From: CAWCGU01 sp963838095
GTDB lineage: Bacteria; Actinomycetota; Thermoleophilia; Solirubrobacterales; 70-9
Assembly: GCA_963838095.1 (NCBI GenBank)
Contig: CAWIPO010000007.1
Coordinates: 479,579-543,578 of the forward strand
Direction of reading: 5' to 3'
DNA length: 64,000 nucleotides
Below are positions 44,483 to 52,884 of this stretch, one piece after another. Made by a program: the position numbers and the translations under genes. Position 1 is the stretch's first letter; every line of letters starts with the position of its first letter. The notes below the pieces were generated by a model. That model saw nothing but the letters and a program-made list of their open reading frames with translations. It searched no databases and was not told where the DNA came from.

Positions 44483-44866
44483 CTACTTCTTGGCCGGCGC
44501 CTTCTTCTTGCCGGCGATGCTGGCCCGCTTCGGTCCCTTGCGGGAGCGGGCGTTGGTCTTCGTGCGCTGGCCGTTGACGGGCAGCCCGCGGCGGTGGCGA
44601 AGGCCGCGGTAGGACCCGATTTCCATCAGCCGCTTGATGTTCTGGGAGCGCTCGCGGCGAAGGTCGCCTTCGACCTCGCGCGACTCGACCGCCTGGCGAA
44701 GCTTCAGCTCCTCGTCCTCGGTCAGGTCCTTGACGTAGGTGTCGGGGCTGATTCCGACCTCTTTCAGGATCTCGTTCGCGGTCGAGCGACCGACCCCGTG
44801 GACGTAGGTGAGCCCGATCTCGACCCGCTTGTTGAGCGGGATGTTGACCCCTGCGATGCGTGCCAC
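44483..44866 (-). CDS. rpsM: 30S ribosomal protein S13
   Basis: 127 residues from a GTG that overlaps the rpmJ stop by one base (TAGTG). VARIAGVNIPLNKRVEIGLT is the canonical start and so fixes the start codon; an upstream ATG at 44902 would add residues belonging to rpmJ DNA. IGSYRGLRHRRGLPVNGQRT and a Lys-rich tail follow. It contacts P-site tRNA and L5. Confidence 0.98.
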   Translation of the reverse strand: MARIAGVNIPLNKRVEIGLTYVHGVGRSTANEILKEVGISPDTYVKDLTEDEELKLRQAVESREVEGDLRRERSQNIKRLMEIGSYRGLRHRRGLPVNGQRTKTNARSRKGPKRASIAGKKKAPAKK

Positions 44867-44979
44867 TAGCCCTGCCGCTGCTTGTGCCGGGGGTTGGTGC
44901 ACATCACGAGCACGACGCCGCGCCGCCGGACGATCCGGCAGCGCTCACACATTGGTTTTACGGACGCTCGTACCTTCAT
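44866..44979 (-). CDS. rpmJ: 50S ribosomal protein L36 (zinc-binding)
   Basis: 37 residues. MKVRASVKPMCERCRIVRRR carries the first C-x-x-C; VLVMCTNPRHKQRQG supplies the third Cys and the His of the zinc site. In most actinobacteria infA lies just upstream; here the next 800 bases upstream hold no infA. Confidence 0.97.
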   Translation of the reverse strand: MKVRASVKPMCERCRIVRRRGVVLVMCTNPRHKQRQG

Positions 44980-45269
44980 CGCTCTCGCGTGCTCGTGGGT
45001 TCTATCAGGAGAAAGCCCACCGGCCCCAGGAATCGGGCCCGCGGGCACCAAAACATGGCCTTTTCGGCCGCTGAGAAGGATAGCAGCCGTGCGTGGGTGG
45101 GCGTGGGGCGCGCCCCCGATTCCTGCGGATTTGGCGAGCGCCCGGTCGTGGGTGGCAACGCTCCGCGCCTACGGCAGCAGTAAGGGCAGCGGTTCGGGTG
45201 CCTTTCGGCACACATTGCGCGCCACAGGCGCGCTTTGTTCGCTGAACCTCTGCCGCCAACCAGCACGGG

Positions 45270-45814
45270 GTGATCGCCCGCTGGCAGCTGCTTCGGCTCG
45301 GTCTCGGGCGGAGGGCGATCGAGCATCGTCTGAAGAGTGGGCGACTCGTCAGGCTCTATCCGGGCGTGTACGCGCTCGGTCACGCGGAGCTCGGGGAGTA
45401 TGGGCGGCTGATGGCGGCTGTGCTCGCGGGCGGGTCCGGTGCGTTGCTCAGCCATCAGAGCGCCGGCGACCTCTCGGAGATCCTGCGGACCTCCTCGGCG
45501 CTGATCCACGTCACGACCCCAAACCGCCGCCGCCGCCGGCTCGAGACCATCGTCTTCCACCGCGCTCGCGAGCTCCACCCGTGCGTCCCTCCCAACCGCC
45601 TGCGCCAGGCAATCGAGCAATCCGAGCGCATCGGGATGGGTTTCACCGCAACCGAGCCGCGTTCGAGAGCGATCGCGAGCAGGATGCGGTGCTTCAGGTC
45701 GCCGGGTTCCGGTCTCTACGGCTGACCGATCGCCGGCTGGCGAACCAGCCCGACTCCGTTGAGCGCACGATCCGCGCGCTCATGGAAGCACCTAGTCTTC
45801 GTGCCAGGGGGTGA
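45270..45814 (+). pseudogene. Remnant of an AbiEi-like/DUF559 gene
   Basis: The first 110 residues from a GTG (MIARWQLLRLGLGRRAIEHR, LVRLYPGVYALGHAEL, LLSHQSAGDLSEIL, HVTTPNRRRRR) match the wing-HTH/AbiEi-type N-domain that in many Thermoleophilia is fused to a DUF559 (Vsr-like) nuclease domain. At about 45625 the frame shifts and only the last part of DUF559 remains (HRNRAAFESDREQDAVLQ, VAGFRSLRLTDRRL, ending near 45814). The middle, including most of the nuclease core, is missing, so the gene is decayed. It lies antisense in the ribosomal operon, between map and rpmJ, and overlaps the map end. Confidence 0.7.
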
Positions 45815-46547
45815 GGATGCGGGGGCCGTTGTTTGTGACGGCGACCGTGAACTCGAAGTGGGCCGCCAGCGAGCCGTCCTGGGAGTACACGGCCCAGTGG
45901 TCGTCGCCGACTCGAACCGCCTCGGCGCCGGCGTTGACCATCGGCTCGATCGCCAGCACCATCCCGGGGCCCAGCTCGGGGCCGCGGCCGGGCTCGCCGT
46001 AGTTCGGGATCTGGGGGTCCTCGTGCATGTCGCGGCCGATGCCGTGACCGACCAGGGTCTTGATGATCGAGAAGCCGTCCTGCTCCACGCGGCGCTGGAT
46101 CGCCGCCGAGACGTCTCCCAGGTGATTGCCCGGGCGCGCCCGGTCGGTTCCCTCGAATAGAGCAGCCTTGGTCGTGTCGAGCAGGCTGCGTGCCGGTTCG
46201 TCGACAGGCCCCACGGACACGGTGATCGCCGCATCGGCCACCCAGCCGGCGTGGGTGACGCCGACGTCGATGGAGAGGATGTCGCCCCGCTTCACCTCGT
46301 ATGGCCCCGGGATCCCGTGCACCACCATCGAGTTCGGGGACGTACAGATCGAGCCCGGGAAGCCCCGGTATCCCTTGAACGACGGGACGGCGCCCTGGGA
46401 GGCGATGAAGCGCTCGGCGACCTGGTCGAGCTCCCGCGTGGTCACACCCGGGCGCGCCTTCGATGCCAGCATCTTCAGGCAGCGCGCCTGGATGGCACCA
46501 GCCTCGGCCATCTGCTCGATCTGCTCCTCGGTCTTCGTGACGATCAA
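45792..46547 (-). CDS. map: Methionine aminopeptidase
   Basis: 251 residues, type I without N-terminal extension. Metal ligands: the two Asp in GDILSIDVGVTHAGWVADAA, His in VGHGIGRDMHEDP, and Glu in AIEPMV and HFEFTVAV. It removes the N-terminal Met from nascent proteins. It follows adk by 15 bases, as in other actinobacteria. Confidence 0.97.
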   Translation of the reverse strand: MIVTKTEEQIEQMAEAGAIQARCLKMLASKARPGVTTRELDQVAERFIASQGAVPSFKGYRGFPGSICTSPNSMVVHGIPGPYEVKRGDILSIDVGVTHAGWVADAAITVSVGPVDEPARSLLDTTKAALFEGTDRARPGNHLGDVSAAIQRRVEQDGFSIIKTLVGHGIGRDMHEDPQIPNYGEPGRGPELGPGMVLAIEPMVNAGAEAVRVGDDHWAVYSQDGSLAAHFEFTVAVTNNGPRILTPWHED

Positions 46548-46562
46548 CGCGGCCCGCCGGCT

Positions 46563-47237
46563 CTACAGCTCTTCTTCCATCCGCAGCGTCGCCAGCGTCG
46601 CCCGGATCGAGTCGGAGACGTCCTCGGGCGGCCGATCTCCCTCGATCCGCCTCAGGATCCCCTTGTCCTGGTAATAGCTGACCAGCGGCTCGGTCTTGGA
46701 GTGGTAGGTCTCGAGCCGGTTGGCGATCACCTCGGGCTTGTCGTCTTCTCGGACGATCAGCCGCGAGCCGCAGATGTCGCACACGCCCTCGTTCTTGGGC
46801 GGGTCGAAGTCGACGTGGAAGATGTGGCCTTCCTTGACGCACGTGCGCCGCCCACCCAGCCGGCGGATCACTTCCTCGTCGGAGACATCGATCAGCAGTG
46901 CAGCGGTGAGATCGCGGCCAAGCTTCTCCATCTCGGTGTGGAGCGCCTCGGCCTGTCCCTTCGTGCGTGGGAACCCGTCGAGAATGAAGCCGTCGGCGGC
47001 TTCGTGACCCTGAATTCGCTCCGCGATCACGCCGATGATCACCTCGTCGGGCACCAGATCGCCGGCTTCCATGTACTCCTTCGCCTTGCGGCCCAGCTCG
47101 GTCTCGTCACGAACCGCCGCCCGGAGGATGTCACCGGTCGCGTAGTAGGGCAGCCGGAAGTCCTCCTGCAGGCGTTCGCCCTGCGTTCCCTTCCCCGAAC
47201 CGGGCGGCCCCAGCAATATGAGATTGAGCTCGGACAT
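46563..47237 (-). CDS. adk: Adenylate kinase
   Basis: 224 residues. The P-loop is LLGPPGSGKGTQ, the NMP-binding part GDILRAAVRDETELG, the catalytic DGFPRTKGQAEAL. A zinc-type LID carries Cys/His residues (RRTCVKEGHIFHVDF, VCDICGSRL). It equilibrates ATP, ADP and AMP. Between secY and map. Confidence 0.97.
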   Translation of the reverse strand: MSELNLILLGPPGSGKGTQGERLQEDFRLPYYATGDILRAAVRDETELGRKAKEYMEAGDLVPDEVIIGVIAERIQGHEAADGFILDGFPRTKGQAEALHTEMEKLGRDLTAALLIDVSDEEVIRRLGGRRTCVKEGHIFHVDFDPPKNEGVCDICGSRLIVREDDKPEVIANRLETYHSKTEPLVSYYQDKGILRRIEGDRPPEDVSDSIRATLATLRMEEEL

Positions 47238-47265
47238 CAGGAGTGCGCACGGGCGTCCGCGCCGG

Positions 47266-48549
47266 CTACTTCAAGAAGCCCTCGTAGTTGCGCATCATCA
47301 TCTGCGCCTCGAACTGCTTCACGGTGTCCAGCGCCACACCGACGACGATCAGGATCGACGTGCCGCCGAAGAAGAAGTTTGCCGACGTTTGATTGATCAG
47401 GATCGTCGGCAGCGCCGCGACCGCGCCGAGGTACAGCGCTCCTGGGAAGGTGAGCCTGGACAGGATCCGGTCCAGGTATTCGGCGGTAGGTCGACCCGGT
47501 CTCACCCCGGGGATGAAGCCGCCGTACTTCTTCAGGTTGTCGGCCTGATCGACCGGGTTGAAGGTGACTGCGGTGTAGAAGTAGGTGAAGACGACGATGA
47601 AGAAGACCTCGCCGACGATGTAGGCCCAGCCGTTGGGGCTGAAGAACGTCGCGAAGTCGTTCCAGAAGTTGCCCGAGTCGGGATTGCCGCCGAATAGCTG
47701 TCCGATCGTCGGCGGGAAGGCCATGATCGAAGCGGCGAAGATGACGGGGATCACCCCGGCCATGTTCACGCGCAGGGGCAGATACGTCGAGCCGCCCGTG
47801 GTCATCCGCCGGCCCACCACGCGCTTCGCGTACTGGACCGGAATCCGGCGCTGGCCCTCCTGGACGAAGACGATTCCGACGATCACCGCGAGGGCGACGA
47901 AGGGCATCATCACGACGAACACCTGGTCCGGGTTCGTCCACCACGCGGAAATGCCCTGCGGAAGCCCCGAGACGATCGAGGCAAAGATCATCAGCGAGAT
48001 CCCGTTCCCGATTCCGCGCTGCGTGATCAGCTCGCCGAACCACATCAGCAACGTACAACCCGCGGTGAGGCTGATCACGATCAGGAACACCGTCCCGAAG
48101 GTCATCTCCCCGACGACACTCTCGCCGCCGACGCCGATCGAGTCGAACAGGAACACGTATCCCAGCGACTGGCCGAAGGCGAGGGCGACCGTCAGGTAGC
48201 GCGTGTACTGGGTGATCTTCTGCTGCCCGACCTCGCCCTCCTTCTGCAGCCGCTCCAGCGAGGGGACCACCACGGTCAGGAGCTGGAGAATGATCGAGGC
48301 CGTGATGTAGGGCATGATCCCGAGCGCGAACAGCGACAGGCGCGAGAGGCTGCCGCCCGAGAACAGGTTCAGGAAGCCGAGGATGCCCGAGTCGTTGAAG
48401 GTGTCGGAGGCGGCCTTGACGGCATCCACGTCCACCCCCGGCGCGGGGATGTAGGCGCCGAGCCGATACAGCAGCAGCATCGCCGCCGTGAAGGCGACCT
48501 TCTTCCGGATCTCCGGGATCGCGAATGCGTTGGCGATCGTCCTAAGCAT
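47266..48549 (-). CDS. secY: Protein translocase subunit SecY
   Basis: 427 residues with ten membrane helices. GIMPYITASIILQLL, the plug-region start LFSGGSLSRLSLFALGI, RGIGNGISLMIFASIV and the end KQFEAQMMMRNYEGFLK are conserved. It forms the Sec channel for protein export. Its start overlaps the rplO stop by 8 bases. Confidence 0.97.
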   Translation of the reverse strand: MLRTIANAFAIPEIRKKVAFTAAMLLLYRLGAYIPAPGVDVDAVKAASDTFNDSGILGFLNLFSGGSLSRLSLFALGIMPYITASIILQLLTVVVPSLERLQKEGEVGQQKITQYTRYLTVALAFGQSLGYVFLFDSIGVGGESVVGEMTFGTVFLIVISLTAGCTLLMWFGELITQRGIGNGISLMIFASIVSGLPQGISAWWTNPDQVFVVMMPFVALAVIVGIVFVQEGQRRIPVQYAKRVVGRRMTTGGSTYLPLRVNMAGVIPVIFAASIMAFPPTIGQLFGGNPDSGNFWNDFATFFSPNGWAYIVGEVFFIVVFTYFYTAVTFNPVDQADNLKKYGGFIPGVRPGRPTAEYLDRILSRLTFPGALYLGAVAALPTILINQTSANFFFGGTSILIVVGVALDTVKQFEAQMMMRNYEGFLK

Positions 48550-49036
48550 CGATCACCTCGCATGTGCCGCCGGCCGCCTCGATCTTCTCCTTCGCGGTGG
48601 CGCTGAAGGCGTGGGCGCGGACGGTCAGCTTCTTCGAGATCTCACCGCGGCCGAGGATCTTCACGGGGTGGCGGCGAGTGGCCAGCCCGTGCTCGCGCAG
48701 CGACTGGGGCGAGACCTCCCCGCCCGCATCGAATCGCGCCTCGAGATCGGAGACGTTGACCGGCTGCGTATGGGTGCGGAACGGCTCGAACGGCATCGAC
48801 ATCTTCTTGTTCGGCCCGCGCAGCTTGCGCATCCGCATGTGGATCGGGTTCTGCCCGCCCTCGTAGCCAAGCTTTCGCTTGCTGCCCGAGCGCGCGCCGG
48901 CGCCCTTGTGCCCGCGGCCTGACGTTTTGCCCGTACCCGATCCCGCCCCGCGACCGACGCGCTTTCGCGGACGCCGCGAGCCCGGCTTCGGCCTCAAGCT
49001 GTGCAGTCCGACCTCATCCGGCTCGATGCGCGCCAT
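48542..49036 (-). CDS. rplO: 50S ribosomal protein L15
   Basis: 164 residues. LHSLRPKPGSRRPRKRVGRG, GSGTGKTSGRGHKGAGAR and a globular end (EISKKLTVRAHAFSATAKEK, then CEVIDA) are typical. The loop extension reaches deep into the 23S rRNA. It follows rpmD with a 1-base overlap. Confidence 0.97.
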   Translation of the reverse strand: MARIEPDEVGLHSLRPKPGSRRPRKRVGRGAGSGTGKTSGRGHKGAGARSGSKRKLGYEGGQNPIHMRMRKLRGPNKKMSMPFEPFRTHTQPVNVSDLEARFDAGGEVSPQSLREHGLATRRHPVKILGRGEISKKLTVRAHAFSATAKEKIEAAGGTCEVIDA

Positions 49037-49215
49037 CAGCCGGCTTCGACCTTCACGAGATGCTCGACGACGCGGAGCATGCCCTGGAGCTGCGGACTAT
49101 CTGAATACTCGGCGCTCTTGCCGATCCGCCCAAGCTTCAGCGATCGCAACGTCGCCCGCTGTCGCGGGCTGGTGCCGTTGATCGAGCGCACCTGGGTGAC
49201 GCGAAGCTCACTCAT
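49036..49215 (-). CDS. rpmD: 50S ribosomal protein L30
   Basis: 59 residues. MSELRVTQVRSINGTSPRQR gives the short strand and loop of L30; ATLRSLKLGRIGKSAEYSDS and GMLRVVEHLVKVEAG follow. The ATG at 49215 is used; one at 49239 lies inside rpsE and is unlikely. It overlaps rpsE by 8 bases. Confidence 0.95.
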   Translation of the reverse strand: MSELRVTQVRSINGTSPRQRATLRSLKLGRIGKSAEYSDSPQLQGMLRVVEHLVKVEAG

Positions 49216-49825
49216 CGGCCGACTCCTCGGGTACCACATCCTCTGCGGTCACAGCCGCCGGCTCCGCCTCCGGGGCCGGTTCGCCGTTTTCGCCGTTCTT
49301 CGCCTTCGGATAGATGCCGAGCACCTCCCGCACCGTCAGGCCGCGCAGCTTTGCCACCTGCTCAGGGCGGCGGAGTTGCATCAGGCCGTCCATCGTCGCC
49401 TTCACGAGGTTGATCGGGTTCTGGGTGCCGAGGCTCTTCGAGAGCACGTCGCGGACGCCCGCCAGCTCGAGGACGGCGCGAACTCCGCCACCGGCGATCA
49501 CACCCGTACCCTCGCTCGCGGGGCGAAGAACGACGTGGCCGGAGCCGTAGCGGCCGATAACCCGGTGCGGGAGCGTCTGGCCGTACTTCGGCACCCTGAT
49601 CAGGCTCTTGCGGGCGTTCTCGACGCCCTTCTGGATCGCCAGCGGGACCTCGCGGGCCTTGCCGTAGCCGATCCCGACGACCGAGTCCTCGTCCCCGACC
49701 GCGACCAGGGCGGTGAACGAGAACCGCCGGCCACCCTTGACCACCTTGGCGACGCGGTTGACCTCGATCACCCGCTCCTGCAGGTCGAGCCCCTGCGGGC
49801 TCACGCTTTCGATCTCGTAATTCAC
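49208..49825 (-). CDS. rpsE: 30S ribosomal protein S5 with acidic tail
   Basis: 205 residues. Core motifs: LQERVIEVNRVAKVVKGGRR, GDEDSVVGIGYGKAREVPLA and GTGVIAGGGVRAVLELAGVR. The normal end is near VREVLGIYPKAKNGENG; about 30 extra residues follow (EPAPEAEPAAVTAEDVVPEE...), an acidic, probably disordered tail. The GTG at 49825 has GAGG 8 bases upstream; a TTG at 49837 would add four residues. It controls decoding fidelity. Confidence 0.96.
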   Translation of the reverse strand: MNYEIESVSPQGLDLQERVIEVNRVAKVVKGGRRFSFTALVAVGDEDSVVGIGYGKAREVPLAIQKGVENARKSLIRVPKYGQTLPHRVIGRYGSGHVVLRPASEGTGVIAGGGVRAVLELAGVRDVLSKSLGTQNPINLVKATMDGLMQLRRPEQVAKLRGLTVREVLGIYPKAKNGENGEPAPEAEPAAVTAEDVVPEESADE

Positions 49826-49847
49826 TGAACGCCTCAAGTTAGCGACC

Positions 49848-50204
49848 TCAAAACTTCAGCCCGCCTTCGCGGGCGCCGTCGGCGAGTGCGGCGACATGCC
49901 CGTGATATCGGTAGCCGCCGCGGTCGAAGACGCAGGTATCGATCCCGGCCTGCTTCGCTCGTTCCGCAAGCAGGGCGCCGGCCCGTTTCGCCTGCTCCTC
50001 GCGATCGAGCTTGCGCAGCTCGTCCTCCATCCAGCTCACCGACGTCAGCGTCACGCCCGCTCCGTCGTCGATCAGCTGGGCGAAGATGCCGCGATTCGAG
50101 CGATGGACGGACAGCCGCGGCCGCTCGGCGCTGCCGCGAATCCGCGCGCGGACCCGCCGGCGTCGCCGGATCCGTCGTCGTTGCTTGACGAGTGTCTGGC
50201 TCAC
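49848..50204 (-). CDS. rplR: 50S ribosomal protein L18
   Basis: 118 residues. RRRIRRRRRVRARIRGSAER, PRLSVHRSNRGIFAQLIDD and the ending CVFDRGGYRYHGHVAALADG are conserved. It binds 5S rRNA. It overlaps the rplF end by 4 bases and precedes rpsE. Confidence 0.98.
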   Translation of the reverse strand: MSQTLVKQRRRIRRRRRVRARIRGSAERPRLSVHRSNRGIFAQLIDDGAGVTLTSVSWMEDELRKLDREEQAKRAGALLAERAKQAGIDTCVFDRGGYRYHGHVAALADGAREGGLKF

Positions 50205-50734
50205 GCTCGCTTGCCCACCTTCCTGCGAACGTGCTCGCCCGCGTAGCGCACGCCCTTGCCCTTGTAGGGCTCGGGTGGGCGGGTCTTGCGAACCTGCGCA
50301 GCAGTCTCGCCGACGAGCTGCTTGTCGATCCCGCGCACGACAACCTCGGTCGGCGACGGGACCTCGAACTCGATCCCGTCGGGAGCCGGCAGCTTCACGG
50401 GGTGCGAGTACCCCAGCGCCAGCTCCAGCGCCTTGCCCTGAAGCTTGGCGCGATAGCCGACGCCCTGGATCTCGAGCCGCTTCTCGAAGCCGCCGGTGAC
50501 GCCGTCGACCATGTTCGCGATCAGGCTCCTCGTCAGCCCGTGCAGCGCACGATGCTCGCCGCGGTCGGTTGGCCGCGAAACGGTCACGGTGCCGTCGGAC
50601 TGCTCGATCTGCATCTCGGTGCTGACGATCTGGCTGAGCTCGCCCTTCGGCCCCTTCACCTTCACCAGCCCAGGGGCGATTTCGACGCTGACGCCGTCGG
50701 GGATCTCGATTGGTCGCCTTCCGATCCGACTCAC
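50201..50734 (-). CDS. rplF: 50S ribosomal protein L6
   Basis: 177 residues in two like domains. MSRIGRRPIEIPDGVSVEIA starts the first. ALHGLTRSLIANMVDGVTGG and the GYRAKLQGKALELALGYSHP region begin the second, and the end RPPEPYKGKGVRYAGEHVRR is diagnostic. Close to the factor-binding site. Confidence 0.98.
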   Translation of the reverse strand: MSRIGRRPIEIPDGVSVEIAPGLVKVKGPKGELSQIVSTEMQIEQSDGTVTVSRPTDRGEHRALHGLTRSLIANMVDGVTGGFEKRLEIQGVGYRAKLQGKALELALGYSHPVKLPAPDGIEFEVPSPTEVVVRGIDKQLVGETAAQVRKTRPPEPYKGKGVRYAGEHVRRKVGKRA

Positions 50735-50746
50735 TGGAACCTCAGA

Positions 50747-51142
50747 TCACCACACGTAGGCGACTACCTCGCCGCCCACGCCCTTGTGCTTTGCCTCGTG
50801 CCCGGTCATCACGCCGCTCGAGGTGGAGACGATCGCCGTCCCCATCCCGCCCAGCACCCTGGGCACCTCCGAATGCGCCACATACCGCCGCCGGCCCGGA
50901 CGCGAAACTCGCTGCAGGCCGGTGATCACCGGCCGGCGATCCTCGGTATAGCGAAGGTTGATCCGCAGCACCTCGCCGACCGCGGTCGGCTCGACCGCGT
51001 AGTCGTCGATGTATCCCTGCTCCTTCAGCAGCCTGGAGATCTCCTTCTTCAGGCGTGAAGCTGGGATCTCGACCACGGGCTTGTCGGCCGCCATCGCGTT
51101 GCGAATGCGGGTCAGGTAGTCGGAAATGGGGTCGGTCAGCAT
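50747..51142 (-). CDS. rpsH: 30S ribosomal protein S8
   Basis: 131 residues. TDPISDYLTRIRNAMAADKP is the standard start, and the C-domain (GLQRVSRPGRRRYVAHSEVP, ISTSSGVMTGHEAKHKGVGG-type end) is complete. It organises the central domain of 16S rRNA and often represses this operon by binding its mRNA. Confidence 0.98.
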   Translation of the reverse strand: MLTDPISDYLTRIRNAMAADKPVVEIPASRLKKEISRLLKEQGYIDDYAVEPTAVGEVLRINLRYTEDRRPVITGLQRVSRPGRRRYVAHSEVPRVLGGMGTAIVSTSSGVMTGHEAKHKGVGGEVVAYVW

Positions 51143-51154
51143 CAGTTGTCGCCT

Positions 51155-51340
51155 CTACCAGCTCGACTTGGTCATTCCGGGAATGAAGCCGCGGTGCGCG
51201 GCCTGGCGCAGGCACAGCCGGCAGAGCCCGAACTTGCGGTAGTAGGCACGCGAGCGACCGCAGCGCTTGCAGCGGTTGTACGCGCGCACCTTGTACTTCG
51301 GCTTGCGCCGTTGCTTGACCACCAGTGAGGTCTTAGCCAC
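51155..51340 (-). CDS. rpsN: 30S ribosomal protein S14 type Z
   Basis: 61 residues, the short zinc form: NRCKRCGRSRAYYRKFGLCR with C-x-x-C, then CRLCLRQAAHRGFIPGMTKS completes C-x-x-C...C-x-x-C. The 61-residue length and four Cys define type Z. Confidence 0.98.
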   Translation of the reverse strand: MAKTSLVVKQRRKPKYKVRAYNRCKRCGRSRAYYRKFGLCRLCLRQAAHRGFIPGMTKSSW

Positions 51341-51343
51341 TCG

Positions 51344-52165
51344 TTACTGCTCACTCTCTTCGTCGCTTGCCTTTTCGTCGCCGCCTTCACCGGCAGGCTC
51401 CCCGCCCTCGCCCTCCTCGCCTTCGCCTTCCTCGCCCTCTTCGGCGCGGACCGGCTTGGCGTAGGCCTCGGGGTTCTCCTCCTTCAGCTGCTCCAGCGCC
51501 GCCTGCTCGGCCTCGGCGCGCATCCGCGCCTCCTCCTTGCGCCGTTCCTCCTCCTCCGCAGCGGCGGTGTCCTCCTGGCCGGGCCGACCGTCGGCGGCGA
51601 ATGGTAGCCCGAGCGCCAGCAGTAACTCGAAAGCTTCGACGTCGGTTGGGGCAGTGGTCGTGATCGTGACGTCCAGGCCCCGAACCTCGTCGATCGAGTC
51701 GTAGTCGATCTCGGGGAAGATGATCTGCTCGCGAATCCCGAGCGAGTAGTTGCCGCGTCCGTCGAAGGAGCGCGGGTTGAGGCCGCGGAAGTCGCGAATC
51801 CGCGGGATCGCCACCGTCACAAGCCGGTCGAGGAACTCCCACATCCGCGCACGGCGAAGTGTCACCGCGACCCCGACGGGCATCCCGTCGCGAATCTTGA
51901 AATTGGCGATCGACTTGCGGGCGCGGCGGATGTTCGGCCGCTGACCGGCGATAATCCCGAGCTGCTCCATGGCCGGCTCCAGCACCGATTCGGTGCGGCT
52001 CGCCTCGCCCAGCCCCATGTTCAGGGTGATCTTCTCCAGCGTCGGCACGCGCATCCTGCTGCCGTAGCCGAACTTGGACGTCAACTGGCCGACGATCTCC
52101 TGCTCGTAGCGCTCCCTCAAGCGGGGCGGTGGCGCTGCCTGGGTTTGAACTGTGGCGGCTTCCAT
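51344..52165 (-). CDS. rplE: 50S ribosomal protein L5 with long acidic C-terminal extension
   Basis: 273 residues; L5 is normally about 180. The core (about 1-196) is complete: RYEQEIVGQLTSKFGYGSRM, KITLNMGLGEASRTESVLEP, IPRIRDFRGLNPRSFDGRGN and VTITTTAPTDVEAFELLLAL. From about residue 197 there is a Glu/Ala/Gly-rich extension (PGQEDTAAAEEEERRKEEAR, then repeats of EEGEEGEGEEG). The frame is unbroken and the next gene follows directly, so it is not a frameshift artefact. L5 binds 5S rRNA at the central protuberance. The extension would project from the ribosome surface (inference). Confidence 0.95.
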   Translation of the reverse strand: MEAATVQTQAAPPPRLRERYEQEIVGQLTSKFGYGSRMRVPTLEKITLNMGLGEASRTESVLEPAMEQLGIIAGQRPNIRRARKSIANFKIRDGMPVGVAVTLRRARMWEFLDRLVTVAIPRIRDFRGLNPRSFDGRGNYSLGIREQIIFPEIDYDSIDEVRGLDVTITTTAPTDVEAFELLLALGLPFAADGRPGQEDTAAAEEEERRKEEARMRAEAEQAALEQLKEENPEAYAKPVRAEEGEEGEGEEGEGGEPAGEGGDEKASDEESEQ

Positions 52166-52174
52166 CGGCTTGGC

Positions 52175-52516
52175 TCAGTCGATCGGGGTCTTGGTGCGCT
52201 TCGCGTAGCGCTGCCGCTTGCCGTCGTCGGTTACTTGGATCCCGACGCGGGTCGGCTTGTTGTCCTTGGGGTCGACCAGCATCACGTTGGAGATGTCAAT
52301 CGGACCCTCCTTCTCGATGATGCCGCCGGCCTGGGCGCCCTTCTGGACGTCCTTCACCGACCGCGGGCGCTCGTGGCGCTTGATCATGTTCAGGTGCTCG
52401 ACGTAGAGGCGCCGCTTCGCCGGCTCGGTGCGAAGCACGCGACCCGTCTTCCCCTTGTCCTTGCCGGCGATCACGACGACGTGATCGTCCTTGCGGACCT
52501 TCATCGACTTCGTCAT
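52175..52516 (-). CDS. rplX: 50S ribosomal protein L24
   Basis: 113 residues. The KOW motif is KVRKDDHVVVIAGKDKGKTG; HLNMIKRHERP and GGIIEKEGPIDISNVMLVDP follow. The ATG overlaps the rplN TGA by one base; a second ATG four codons in (52504) is possible. It initiates 50S assembly. Confidence 0.97.
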   Translation of the reverse strand: MTKSMKVRKDDHVVVIAGKDKGKTGRVLRTEPAKRRLYVEHLNMIKRHERPRSVKDVQKGAQAGGIIEKEGPIDISNVMLVDPKDNKPTRVGIQVTDDGKRQRYAKRTKTPID

Positions 52517-52884
52517 CACAGGACCTCCGGGGCGAGAGAGACGATCTTCATGAAGTTGCGCTCGCGCAGCTCGCGGGCGACCGGCCCGAAGATGCGCGTG
52601 CCCCTGGGATTGTTCTGGGCGTCGATCAGCACGGCGGCGTTCTCGTCGAACGCGATGTAGGTGCCGTCGGTGCGCGGCAGCTGCTTGCGCGTGCGCACCA
52701 CGACCGCCTGCACAACCTCGCCCTTGCGCACCGCGCTGTGCGGCGTCGCCTGCTTCACCGTCGCCGTGATCACGTCCCCGACGCCGGCATAGCGTCGGCG
52801 CGAGCCGCCCTTGACCCGGATGCACAGAAGCTCCCGGGCACCGGAGTTGTCGGCCACCCGCAGGCGGCTCTCCTGCTGGATCAC
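52516..52884 (-). CDS. rplN: 50S ribosomal protein L14
   Basis: 122 residues. MIQQESRLRVADNSGARELL is canonical; VVRTRKQLPRTDGTYIAFDE and GTRIFGPVARELRERNFMKI complete it. It overlaps the rpsQ stop by 4 bases. Confidence 0.98.
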   Translation of the reverse strand: MIQQESRLRVADNSGARELLCIRVKGGSRRRYAGVGDVITATVKQATPHSAVRKGEVVQAVVVRTRKQLPRTDGTYIAFDENAAVLIDAQNNPRGTRIFGPVARELRERNFMKIVSLAPEVL

